A DNA stretch of 7,547 nt, taken from Candidatus Aminicenantota bacterium (GTDB taxonomy: Bacteria > Acidobacteriota > Aminicenantia > Aminicenantales > UBA8522). A model generated the notes under the pieces. It was not told the DNA's origin. It saw only the letters and a program-made list of their open reading frames with translations, and did not search any database. This document shows positions 1-6,735 of this stretch, one piece after another. The position numbers and the translations under genes were made by a program. Numbering within the stretch: position 1 is the first letter of the stretch; every line of letters begins with the position of its first letter. The stretch is from the NCBI GenBank assembly GCA_016934895.1, contig JAFGRZ010000328.1:1-7547 (forward strand), read 5' to 3'.

Positions 1-161
1 AATGCCAAGAAAATGAGTGGCTGCCCCCTTTTATTCTAAACAAAATGTAAGCAATAACGTAATATACAATAAATTGCAAAAAGTGAGGCCTGGTATGAGG
101 CAGGTTCACGGCGGCGGTAGCCTGTCGGTCTAAAGACCTTTTACAAGTTCTGGAGGTCGCT
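1..161. other. AT-rich upstream region, no convincing gene
   Basis: The first 90 bases are much more AT-rich than the genes that follow, as expected of a promoter-bearing intergenic region. I could not find a -35/-10 pair with normal spacing, so no promoter is called. Reading frame 1 closes at TAA 37-39 and frame 3 at TAA 48-50, so the last codons of an unseen upstream gene could lie here, but they are too few to identify. Around 127-142 there is a very short hairpin (GGTC-TAAA-GACC) followed by TTTT; it is too weak to call as a terminator. The leader ends in the ribosome-binding site GGAGG (152-156), five bases before the first start codon. Confidence 0.5.
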
Positions 162-563
162 ATGGAAACCGAGGATCGTCTGAAAATCGAGGGACTCCAT
201 CGAAAAGACATGAAAGCCTCCCTTGAACGGGACTATGAGACTCTTGTATCGCTCATGGATGAGGAGGTCGTCCTCATCCTCGCTCAAGGCGCTCCCCAGC
301 GCGGCAAAGACACCGTGGCCGGGAACCTCAAGGCCCACCTTGAACAGACCGAAGGTTGGCGGGTGACCGAATATGTCCATGAGTTTGAGGAAGTTGAGAT
401 CGCGGGCGAATGGGCTTATGAATGGGGAACATACAGGGGTACGATGGTTCCGCCGGGAGCGGAGCCGATACGGGAAACGGGCAAGATCATGAGGATTCTC
501 AAGAAACAGACGGACAGCTCATGGAAAGTCTATCGCTCCATTGGTGTAGCGGACCAGCCTTAG
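162..563 (+). CDS. DUF4440 / SnoaL-like (NTF2-fold) protein
   Basis: 133-residue protein with no signal peptide or membrane segment, so probably cytosolic. The whole chain reads as one NTF2-like cone domain of the DUF4440/SnoaL type: an N-terminal helix (about 10-32, with ETLVSLMDEEVVLI leading into the first strand), the typical PQRGKDTVAG turn (45-54), then the strands WAYEWGTYRGTMVPPG (84-99) and IMRILKKQTDSSWKVYRSI (109-127). The pattern EWGTYxGTxxPPGxEPIRxxGKxxRILKxQxDxSWKVxRS is characteristic of the family. Members serve as small ligand-binding or isomerase-like domains; the ligand cannot be inferred here. The start is well supported by GGAGG at 152-156. It lies 26 bp upstream of the serine hydrolase and is probably co-transcribed with it. 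Family assignment is fairly sure; function is unknown. Confidence 0.88.
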   Translation: METEDRLKIEGLHRKDMKASLERDYETLVSLMDEEVVLILAQGAPQRGKDTVAGNLKAHLEQTEGWRVTEYVHEFEEVEIAGEWAYEWGTYRGTMVPPGAEPIRETGKIMRILKKQTDSSWKVYRSIGVADQP

Positions 564-577
564 CAAGAAGGCACTAC

Positions 578-581
578 GGAG
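578..581 (+). promoter_or_regulatory. Ribosome-binding site that sets the serine hydrolase start
   Basis: GGAG lies eight bases before the ATG at 590. The open frame extends upstream to an ATG at 422 inside the preceding gene, but that extension is low-complexity, has no comparable site, and would hide the signal peptide. The signal peptide begins exactly at the 590 ATG (MKKTILRAV...), so this site marks the true start. Confidence 0.6.
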
Positions 582-589
582 ATGAATAC

Positions 590-1777
590 ATGAAAAAAAC
601 AATATTGCGGGCGGTCCTATCCGCTTGGGTTCTTTTCGGGATTTCACTTGCGGGGAGCCTCAACTCTTCCGATCTGTCGGGAGGTCCCCGGCCTGATGAA
701 ACGTTCAGAACGCTGACGGGCGAGCTTCGAAAGGGCGACGATGTCGAGCTCTTCCTGCTCGAATTGATGAAAACATCCCATATACCGACTTTATCGGTCG
801 CGGTTGTCCAGGACGATCGTACGGTCTTCGGACGCATCTTGGGTGTCGTTGATCGAAAAACCGGAAAACCGGCCGATTCCCGGACGGTCCTCCGGGCCGC
901 CTCACTCAGCAAGCCGGTCTTTTCCTATCTGGTCATGAGGTTGGCGGACGAAGGTCTGCTCGCTCTTGACCAGCCGCTCGCGGATTTCATCGATCCGCCT
1001 TTCACATCCTACCGTGAGTACGCCTCGCTCAAGGACGACGCCAGGTTTCGAGAGCTGACGGCTGCGATCCTCCTCACGCATTCGGCCGGATTCCCGAATT
1101 GGCGGCGGCCACGCTGGATCGGACCTCTGACCTTCCATTTCGATCCCGGCAAGGATTTCAGCTACTCGGGCGAGGGCTACTATCTTCTCCAATTCTTGCT
1201 CGAAAAGAAGACCGGCCGTGACCTCAACGCACTCGCCAAGGAGAAAATCTTCGACCCTCTCGGCATGGGCCGGAGCTCGTTCCTCTGGGAAGACCGCTTC
1301 GATGGAGATTTCGCCGTCGACCTCGACGCCGGGCTCGGCCGTTTGATCCGGAGGACCCGGACTCAGGCCAACAGCGCCGCCTCTCTCTTAACCAACGCAT
1401 CGGATTACGCCCAGTTCATGCTGGCCGCCCTGAGCGGCCGGGGACTCAAGCCTGAAACGGCGGCAGCCTGGCGAACGCCCCGGCTCCGGGTCACGGGCAA
1501 GGTCCTGCATGACCGCAACAAACCGGACACCACTCTGAATGAGGATATCCAATTGTCCTGGACGCCCGGCTGGGGCCGTTTCCGGAGCCCGGCGGGCGAA
1601 GCGCTCTTCCATGTCGGGATGGAAGAAGGCTGCGAAAACTACGCGGTCCTTTTCCCCGAGAAAAAGACGGGAATCGTCATCCAAAGTGTTTCGGATCTCT
1701 CCGTTCGCATATCCCCCTCGATCGTCAAGCAGGTGATCGGGGACGTCTATTCGCCGTTTACCTGGATGCGTTACTGA
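590..1777 (+). CDS. Exported serine hydrolase, class C beta-lactamase-related (S12-like)
   Basis: 395-residue protein in the beta-lactamase/penicillin-binding-protein fold family (peptidase S12, PF00144-like). Residues 1-22 form a Sec signal peptide (MKK, then a hydrophobic run ending near SLAG), so it acts outside the cytoplasm. Active-site motifs in order: SLSK at 105-108 (SxxK; S105 nucleophile, K108 general base), YSG at 192-194 within FSYSGEGYYLL (the YxN position, with Gly replacing Asn), and HVG at 341-343 (the KTG/HxG position on strand B3). IFDPLGMGRSSFLWE (220-234) is typical of the family. Such enzymes include D-aminopeptidases, esterases and DD-peptidases; sequence alone does not show the substrate, and true beta-lactamase activity is not implied. 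The start at 590 is chosen for the signal peptide and GGAG at 578-581; a longer frame from 422 is rejected. It lies 26 bp after the DUF4440 gene and 29 bp before the propeller gene. Confidence 0.92.
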   Translation: MKKTILRAVLSAWVLFGISLAGSLNSSDLSGGPRPDETFRTLTGELRKGDDVELFLLELMKTSHIPTLSVAVVQDDRTVFGRILGVVDRKTGKPADSRTVLRAASLSKPVFSYLVMRLADEGLLALDQPLADFIDPPFTSYREYASLKDDARFRELTAAILLTHSAGFPNWRRPRWIGPLTFHFDPGKDFSYSGEGYYLLQFLLEKKTGRDLNALAKEKIFDPLGMGRSSFLWEDRFDGDFAVDLDAGLGRLIRRTRTQANSAASLLTNASDYAQFMLAALSGRGLKPETAAAWRTPRLRVTGKVLHDRNKPDTTLNEDIQLSWTPGWGRFRSPAGEALFHVGMEEGCENYAVLFPEKKTGIVIQSVSDLSVRISPSIVKQVIGDVYSPFTWMRY

Positions 1778-1806
1778 CAGATGATCTTCTCCTTGGAGGA
1801 ATCAGG

Positions 1807-2742
1807 ATGAAATGGACAGCGCTTATTTTATGCCTCATCGTTTTTATTGCCTCGAGTTCCTCTTCACAGCAAAGCGAATTTCCCAAACTCGCTGGCCCGT
1901 ACCTGGGCCAGAAGCCGCCGGGAATGACGCCGGAGATTTTCGCTCCCGGTCTCGTCTCCAAAGAAGGAGACCAGGCCAAATTGAACATCTCCCCGGATCT
2001 GAGCGAAATCATTTATTGGGAAAGAAAGCCGCCGGACAACCTGAATACGATCGTGAGGATCGTCCGGGAGGGGGAGCAATGGACGGCTCCAGAATCCCTG
2101 CCGTTTTCAAAAGATTATATCAACAACGAACCCTCGCTGTCTCCCGACGGGAACACCCTCTTTTTTGTCTCGAACAGACCCCGAAACAAAGGCGGCGAAC
2201 CGGAGCGGACGCCCGATATCTGGTTCGTCGAAAAGGTCGAAGGGAAATGGGGTGAGCCGAAAAACCTGGGTTTTCCTATCAACACGGAAGGCGTGGAAGT
2301 GCAGCCGTTTATGAGCGCAGAACCGTGTTTCTACTTCTGCCGGCCGCCTGCGGAGATTTTTTGTTCGGAGTGGAACGCCGGGAAATGGCAGGAACCGGTG
2401 AAACTGAGCGGGAAAATCAACCGGGGTCGAGTCAGCTCGCCCCGTGTTTCCCCCGATATGACATGCATGATCTTTCACTCCAATAACCCGGGCGGTTTCG
2501 GGGGCTACGACCTGTACGTCAGCTCCAAGGATGCGTCGGACGACTGGACGGAAGCCAGGAATATGGGGCCGGCTATCAACACGGTGGCCGATGAAGGAGA
2601 CGCGACGTTTTCTCCCGACGGCAAGCATGTCTTTTTCTCCCGCGGCGGCGATATCTACTGGATCTCGGGGAAAATCATCGATGACTTCAGGCCGATTGCG
2701 TCTCCCGGGAGGACGACGCCGCAAGTTTCGGGAGATGAATAG
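1807..2742 (+). CDS. Exported PD40 (WD40-like/TolB-like) beta-propeller protein
   Basis: 311-residue protein with a signal peptide (1-20, hydrophobic MKWTALILCLIVFIAS then Ser-rich). The mature part is a PD40-type beta-propeller. SPD(G) blade motifs occur at 61-64 (ISPD), 111-122 (LSPDGNTLFFVS), 214-225 (VSPDMTCMIFHS) and 268-278 (FSPDGKHVFFS); a degenerate fifth lies near 168-178. Between them are the recurrent W-x-EP-x-x-L/M-G-x-x-INT segments (148-160, 193-204, 247-259). Five blades are the simplest count. The lead-in PYLGQKPPGMTPEIF (31-45) recurs in the large downstream fusion protein. Proteins of this class are usually periplasmic or envelope binding proteins; no enzyme motif or OmpA domain is present. 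The degenerate blade carries a cysteine cluster (C174, C178, C186). A strong ribosome site, GGAGGA at 1795-1800, precedes the ATG by six bases. Confidence 0.9.
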   Translation: MKWTALILCLIVFIASSSSSQQSEFPKLAGPYLGQKPPGMTPEIFAPGLVSKEGDQAKLNISPDLSEIIYWERKPPDNLNTIVRIVREGEQWTAPESLPFSKDYINNEPSLSPDGNTLFFVSNRPRNKGGEPERTPDIWFVEKVEGKWGEPKNLGFPINTEGVEVQPFMSAEPCFYFCRPPAEIFCSEWNAGKWQEPVKLSGKINRGRVSSPRVSPDMTCMIFHSNNPGGFGGYDLYVSSKDASDDWTEARNMGPAINTVADEGDATFSPDGKHVFFSRGGDIYWISGKIIDDFRPIASPGRTTPQVSGDE

Positions 2743-2783
2743 CAAAGCCGCCGGGGAAGAATCGAAGAAGAAGGAAAGCCGTC

Positions 2784-4445
2784 ATGCATAAATTCGGAAT
2801 CATCCTTTTAGCTCTCTGGATGTCATCACCGTGTTTCGGACAGGAACAGGATATCTTTCAGGCCGTTCAGAGCGGACTAACGGACAAGGTCGAAGCGTTG
2901 TTGAAGACCGACCCATTGCTCGTCAACGCCATGGACCGGGCCGGACGGACGCCTCTCTTCGTCGCCGTGTCGACGGGAAATCTGGAGATGGCCCGTCGGC
3001 TCATCGACAGAGGCGCGCTGGTGAGGGTCGGCGACAACAACCTCCGCGCGCCGATCCATTTCGCCAACTGGAGAGGGGACAAGGACATGATCGACCTGCT
3101 CCTGGAAGAGGGAGCGGTCATCGACACGCGGGCCATCGGCGCGGCCACGCCCCTGATCCACTCCTCCTTGAACGACAACTTCGAGATGAGTCGCTTCTTG
3201 ATCGAGCGGGGAGCCGATATCGACGTCCAGTGCAATTCCCTGACCACGCCCCTGTATTTCGCCGTCATCAACAACAATCAGGAGTATTTTCAATATCTCC
3301 TCCAGGCCGGAGCGGACGTCGATATGCCGGATTTCCTGGACCGGACGCCACTCTCCATCGCCGTCCGGGACGGCAACCTCCTCCTAGCGCAGGCCCTGGT
3401 CAAAAACGGAGCGGACCCATTCAAAAAAGACAAGCACCTCGGCCGCTCGTTTCTCCACCTGGCCGCCATCGAGGGACACGCCGACGTCCTCGACGTCCTT
3501 ATCCGAAGCGGCCTGAAGGTCGACGAAAAAGACCAGAGCGGCTTGACCGCCCTCGATTATGCCCGCCGCTACGGCCATCTGTCGGCAGCGCGTCTTCTCG
3601 TTCAGAACGGGGCCGAAAACACCGGCCGTCCCGACAAAATCGCTGAAAGAAGTCCGTCCGCCTCGAGCCTGAAGACAGGGGAAGCGGAGATCATCAAGCT
3701 CCAGAACGGAAGCTGGGCTGTCGGCACTCGGAGTGTCTTCTTCATCTTCGGCTATTCGGAGATCGGCGCCGCTCCGCCCGAAAAATCGTTGGCCAACGGG
3801 CACGTGACAGCTGAGGTTCTTGCCGAAGTCCACGGCCAGGGAAAGTCCATCATTTACGTCGACCGCGATTTCCATCCGGCCGGACGCCCGTTTTCCCTGA
3901 ATGGTTCAAACCCCCTCTACGCCCTCCAAAAAACGAACGAACATCTCTCTTTCATCCTGAATCCGGCCTATGACCGGATATATGCCGGCCTCGATCTGAA
4001 GAACGTCCATTTCCCGCGTTTGAATGAGACGCTGACCGTGGGAGGCCTGAAGTGCACAGTCCGTCCTTCCTACGGAAATCATTCCTGCACGGTCGTTGAA
4101 ACCGACGGCTTGACCATCGTCTGGCTGACGGGCGTCTCCGATAATTATTTGGTGCCGCGCAGGGACGCGGAGGTCGTCGACCGCCTGGCGCTCGACGGCG
4201 TCCGGCCCGACATCCTGCTTCTGGGGAGCCCCGCGGGCATCGGGCCCGAGATCGGCCACGGGATCAGGGAGGCCTATCTCGAGGCCCGCAGACTCGAGCC
4301 GAGGGCTGTCTTCGCTTTCGGCCATGAACCCTTGGAAAGGAGTATTCTTGGACAGATTAAAAGAAGAACACAGCAAGCGAACGCATTCCGGTGCGCCGGC
4401 AATCCCGGCGACTCTTTCTTGTTGAGCGAGGGAGGGATCAGATGA
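2784..4445 (+). CDS. Exported ankyrin-repeat protein with degenerate MBL-fold C-terminal domain
   Basis: 553-residue protein. A signal peptide (about 1-19, ending CFG before QEQD) is followed by roughly seven to eight ankyrin repeats from 21 to 282; clear units begin near 51 (DRAGRTPLFVAV), 84, 117, 150, 183, 217 and 250 (QSGLTALDYARRYGH). Residues about 298-553 resemble metallo-beta-lactamase-fold hydrolases of the UlaG-like type: GSWAVGTRSVFFIFGY (309-324), LANGHVTAEVL (336-346), TVVETDGLTIVWLTG (436-450), VRPDILLLGSPAG (473-485) and AGNPGDSFLL (538-547), the last matching the NPGD..F end common in the family. Where HxHxDH is expected after the strand SIIYV, the sequence reads DRDFHPAG, and the Asp of the later GDH position also appears lost, so it is probably not a metal hydrolase. 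A modest AAGGAAAG (2771-2778) precedes the ATG. The gap to the previous gene is 41 bp. Ankyrin assignment is firm; MBL relationship is by recognition of pattern. Confidence 0.85.
   Translation: MHKFGIILLALWMSSPCFGQEQDIFQAVQSGLTDKVEALLKTDPLLVNAMDRAGRTPLFVAVSTGNLEMARRLIDRGALVRVGDNNLRAPIHFANWRGDKDMIDLLLEEGAVIDTRAIGAATPLIHSSLNDNFEMSRFLIERGADIDVQCNSLTTPLYFAVINNNQEYFQYLLQAGADVDMPDFLDRTPLSIAVRDGNLLLAQALVKNGADPFKKDKHLGRSFLHLAAIEGHADVLDVLIRSGLKVDEKDQSGLTALDYARRYGHLSAARLLVQNGAENTGRPDKIAERSPSASSLKTGEAEIIKLQNGSWAVGTRSVFFIFGYSEIGAAPPEKSLANGHVTAEVLAEVHGQGKSIIYVDRDFHPAGRPFSLNGSNPLYALQKTNEHLSFILNPAYDRIYAGLDLKNVHFPRLNETLTVGGLKCTVRPSYGNHSCTVVETDGLTIVWLTGVSDNYLVPRRDAEVVDRLALDGVRPDILLLGSPAGIGPEIGHGIREAYLEARRLEPRAVFAFGHEPLERSILGQIKRRTQQANAFRCAGNPGDSFLLSEGGIR
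4431..4436 (+). promoter_or_regulatory. Internal Shine-Dalgarno-like site near the end of the ankyrin/MBL gene
   Basis: GGAGGG lies inside the last codons of the ankyrin/MBL gene, five bases before an ATG (4442) that overlaps the gene's stop codon as ATGA. It does not serve the large downstream gene, which has its own AAAGGAGGAA at 4501-4510. It is listed because it makes the 25-codon reading frame between the two genes potentially translatable. Confidence 0.35.
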
Positions 4446-4519
4446 TGCCGGAACGTGCCCAAACGGTTTGGTGTGTCATAATCCCTCGAAATGACTTTAT
4501 AAAGGAGGAACATCCATGA
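4442..4519 (+). CDS. Possible 25-codon coupling ORF between two ankyrin genes
   Basis: A mini reading frame begins at ATG 4442 (or the next codon, ATG 4445), overlapping the TGA of the ankyrin/MBL gene (4443-4445). It runs without a stop for 25 codons and ends at TGA 4517-4519, overlapping the ATG of the large fusion gene (4516-4518). It thus bridges the gap with ATGA overlaps on both sides and has an SD-like GGAGGG at 4431-4436. The ribosome site of the downstream gene lies within its last codons. The product (starts MMPERAQTVWC, ends FIKEEHP) matches nothing I know. It could be a translational coupling device or leader peptide; an open run of this length is also common by chance, so the call is tentative. 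Confidence 0.22.
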   Translation: MMPERAQTVWCVIIPRNDFIKEEHP

Positions 4520-6735
4520 GGAAATGGGCCGTATTTTTGGCTTTCTTTTTTATGCTGGCGGTCGCGGCGGAATCTCAGGAGATCTTCGATGCGTTGCGGA
4601 AAGCCGACATCCAAGCGGTCAAAGCGCTTATCGAGAAGTCGCCGGAACTTCTTGAAGCGCGCGACGAAAACGGCGACACACCGCTCCATTTCGCCGCCTT
4701 AGAAGGAAACGTCGAACTTATTCATTATTTTATCGACAAAGGGGCCAAGCTCGAAATCCAGGACGCACATCACAAAACGGCGCTCCACTTGGCGGCGACG
4801 AACGATCGCCGGGAAGCCGTGGCCGTCCTGCTCAAGAGGGGGGCGGTCCTCGAGACGCGGGATGATTATGATCGCACGGCCCTCATCCTCTGCGCCCGCC
4901 AGGAGGGACAGGCGGCTACGGGCCGGATCCTCATCGAAGCGGGAGCGGAGGTCAATGCCGTTGACAAATTCGGGTCTGCAGCGCTCGAATTGGCCGCCTG
5001 GCGGGGCAAGGCCGAGTTTGTCGACCTTCTCCTTGAAAAAGGGGCCAAGCTGCCGGAGAGTGGGCGGAGTTGGGGGGAATTGCTGTCCCTAGCCGCAGAC
5101 GGGGGCTTGACGAAGCTCTTCCGGCGTCTGACCGAGAGAGGGCAAGATCTGAAAGCCGTCGATCCTTCTGGCGTCTGGCTCCTCCATTCTGCGGCGGCGG
5201 GCGGGTCCGCCGAAATCGTCAGCCTCCTCCTCGAGAAAGGATTCGACCCGGCCCGGCCCGACCGGTTCGGCTGGACTCCGCTTCACTATGCTGCCCGGGA
5301 CGGCCGGACGGACGCCGCCCGGATACTCATCGAGAGAGGCGTTCCCCTCGACAGCCGGTCGGTCATGGGCCAAACGGCTTATAACGTTGCCCAAGAACGG
5401 GGGATGCAGGCGGCGGCGGCACTGCTCGCGGAAAGTGGCGCCGACAAGTCATATATCCGGTTTCCGGTCCTCGAAGGAGATTACTTGGGCCAGACGCCTC
5501 CCGGCGACAAACCCGAATTGTTCGGCCTGGGGATCATCTCCTCAATTTGGGGTCTTCACAGCACGGCCGTTTTCTCGCCGGACGGGAACGAAGTTTATTG
5601 GGCTGCCATGGTCGCCTTCCCAGGGGAGATCTATTCCCGCGGCGGCCTGCTGATGATGAAGCGCGTAAACGGCCGGTGGACGGCGCCGGCCTGGGCGCCG
5701 TTCTCGGGACCGAACGGCGAAGACGACGTTCCGTTCTTTTCCCCCGGCGGGAAAAGAATTTATTTTATCTCCCGCCGGCTGCTTCCCGGCGAAACGCAAA
5801 ACAGAAGCGAGCGAATCTGGTGCGCCGAAAGGACACCCGCCGGCTGGTCCGAGCCCCGCCCGCTCGATCCCACTGTCAATAAACACGATATGCATTGGGA
5901 ATTCTCATTGGACAAGGATAACAATCTGTACTTCGCGGGACAGGCGCCCGACAGCCTCGGCATGCAAGATATCTATCTGGCCCGCTTCTCCGGCGGAAAA
6001 TATGAAAAGCCGGTCAACCTGGGCAAGCCCATCAACTCCGCGGCGGGAGAGCAGACGCCTTTTATCGCGCCGGACGGAAGCTATCTCGTCTTCGAGCGCC
6101 AGTATGACCTCTGGGTAAGCTTCCGCGGGAAGGACGGCGCCTGGTCCGAGCCCGTCAAGCTGGGACCGGAGGTCAACAGCCCGTCGATTGAACTCTGCCC
6201 GATCGTCACCGCCGACGGCAAGTTTCTTTTCTTCCTGAGCCAGCGCGACGGCGAGAGCCACGCCTATTGGGTCCGCGCCGATGTCATCGAGAAGGCGCGC
6301 CCGGGGAATGACGAGCGCAAAGCGGGCGACCTGGAGGCAGAAAAGCAGGAGATCACCCAAGTCATCAGCTCGGTGATCGGCTGGGCGAAGGACAAAAACC
6401 TCGAGTTGTTTTACGGCTCGATCGCCAACGACGAGGATTACATCAGCGTGACGCCCACGAAAAGAATTATCAAGCGCTTCGAGGACGTCAAGCAAAACGT
6501 TCCCTTCTGGATGAGCCCGGACTTCAAGTATGTCCGGCACGAGCTGAAGGACTTGGAGATCAAATTCGCCCGCTGCGGGGAGGTCGCCTGGTTTTTCTGC
6601 ATCCTGGACGATATCAACACCTATAAGGGCGAACCCGCGACTTGGGAGAATACCCGCTGGACGGGCGTGGTGGAGAAGCGGGACGGCAAGTGGGTTGTCG
6701 TCTCCCAGCATTTCTCGTTCGCCAGCGACTTATAA
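4516..6735 (+). CDS. Exported three-module protein: ankyrin repeats, PD40 propeller, SnoaL-like domain
   Basis: 739-residue protein. Signal peptide 1-20 (hydrophobic WAVFLAFFFMLAVAA, cleavage near AES before QEIF). Ankyrin repeats fill about 21-312 in some nine units, clearest at 50-82 (GDTPLHFAALEGNVELI), 84-116, 117-149, 150-179, 218-249 and 250-282 (GWTPLHYAARDGRTDAA); the unit near 184-217 is degenerate. A PD40 propeller spans about 318-590, entered by DYLGQTPPGDKPELF (322-336), with SPDG-like motifs at 353, 408, 464, 517 and 564 and W-x-EP segments at 444, 496 and 543. Residues about 605-739 form a SnoaL-like (PF13474-type) NTF2-fold domain ending in RWTGVVEKRDGKWVVVSQHFSF (714-735). No catalytic motif is evident, so an extracytoplasmic binding or scaffold role is inferred. 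The start is fixed by AAAGGAGGAA (4501-4510). It lies 70 bp after its ankyrin paralogue and is probably the last gene of the operon. Confidence 0.92.
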   Translation: MRKWAVFLAFFFMLAVAAESQEIFDALRKADIQAVKALIEKSPELLEARDENGDTPLHFAALEGNVELIHYFIDKGAKLEIQDAHHKTALHLAATNDRREAVAVLLKRGAVLETRDDYDRTALILCARQEGQAATGRILIEAGAEVNAVDKFGSAALELAAWRGKAEFVDLLLEKGAKLPESGRSWGELLSLAADGGLTKLFRRLTERGQDLKAVDPSGVWLLHSAAAGGSAEIVSLLLEKGFDPARPDRFGWTPLHYAARDGRTDAARILIERGVPLDSRSVMGQTAYNVAQERGMQAAAALLAESGADKSYIRFPVLEGDYLGQTPPGDKPELFGLGIISSIWGLHSTAVFSPDGNEVYWAAMVAFPGEIYSRGGLLMMKRVNGRWTAPAWAPFSGPNGEDDVPFFSPGGKRIYFISRRLLPGETQNRSERIWCAERTPAGWSEPRPLDPTVNKHDMHWEFSLDKDNNLYFAGQAPDSLGMQDIYLARFSGGKYEKPVNLGKPINSAAGEQTPFIAPDGSYLVFERQYDLWVSFRGKDGAWSEPVKLGPEVNSPSIELCPIVTADGKFLFFLSQRDGESHAYWVRADVIEKARPGNDERKAGDLEAEKQEITQVISSVIGWAKDKNLELFYGSIANDEDYISVTPTKRIIKRFEDVKQNVPFWMSPDFKYVRHELKDLEIKFARCGEVAWFFCILDDINTYKGEPATWENTRWTGVVEKRDGKWVVVSQHFSFASDL

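Noticed and set aside
127..142. Mini hairpin GGTC-TAAA-GACC followed by TTTT as terminator or attenuator
   Set aside because: The stem is only four to five pairs and the T-run four bases; too weak to support either role.
422..589. Upstream extension of the serine hydrolase frame to ATG 422
   Set aside because: It overlaps the DUF4440 gene in another frame, is rich in Gly/Asp/Ser without domain character, and would bury the signal peptide that begins at 590, where a good GGAG site stands.
590..1777. Antibiotic-resistance beta-lactamase
   Set aside because: The protein belongs to the broad beta-lactamase-related hydrolase group, and the YxN motif is altered to YSG; resistance cannot be inferred.
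2107..2745. Minus-strand open frame of 212 codons opposite the small propeller gene
   Set aside because: Arg/Pro-rich composition typical of antisense reading of GC-rich coding DNA; the + strand has clear PD40 motifs.
2831..3646. 271-codon + strand frame inside the ankyrin/MBL gene
   Set aside because: Out-of-frame translation, extremely rich in Arg, Pro and Gly; the ankyrin frame explains the region completely.
4741..5051. Identical GGGGCCAAGCT at 4741 and 5041 as a possible DNA repeat
   Set aside because: Both encode the same KGAKL turn of ankyrin repeats about three units apart; protein repeat structure explains it.
5905..6711. Long minus-strand open frame of 268 codons opposite the fusion gene
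   Set aside because: It is the antisense shadow of a clearly coding GC-rich gene (propeller and SnoaL parts); the translation shows no domain and no ribosome site decides for it.
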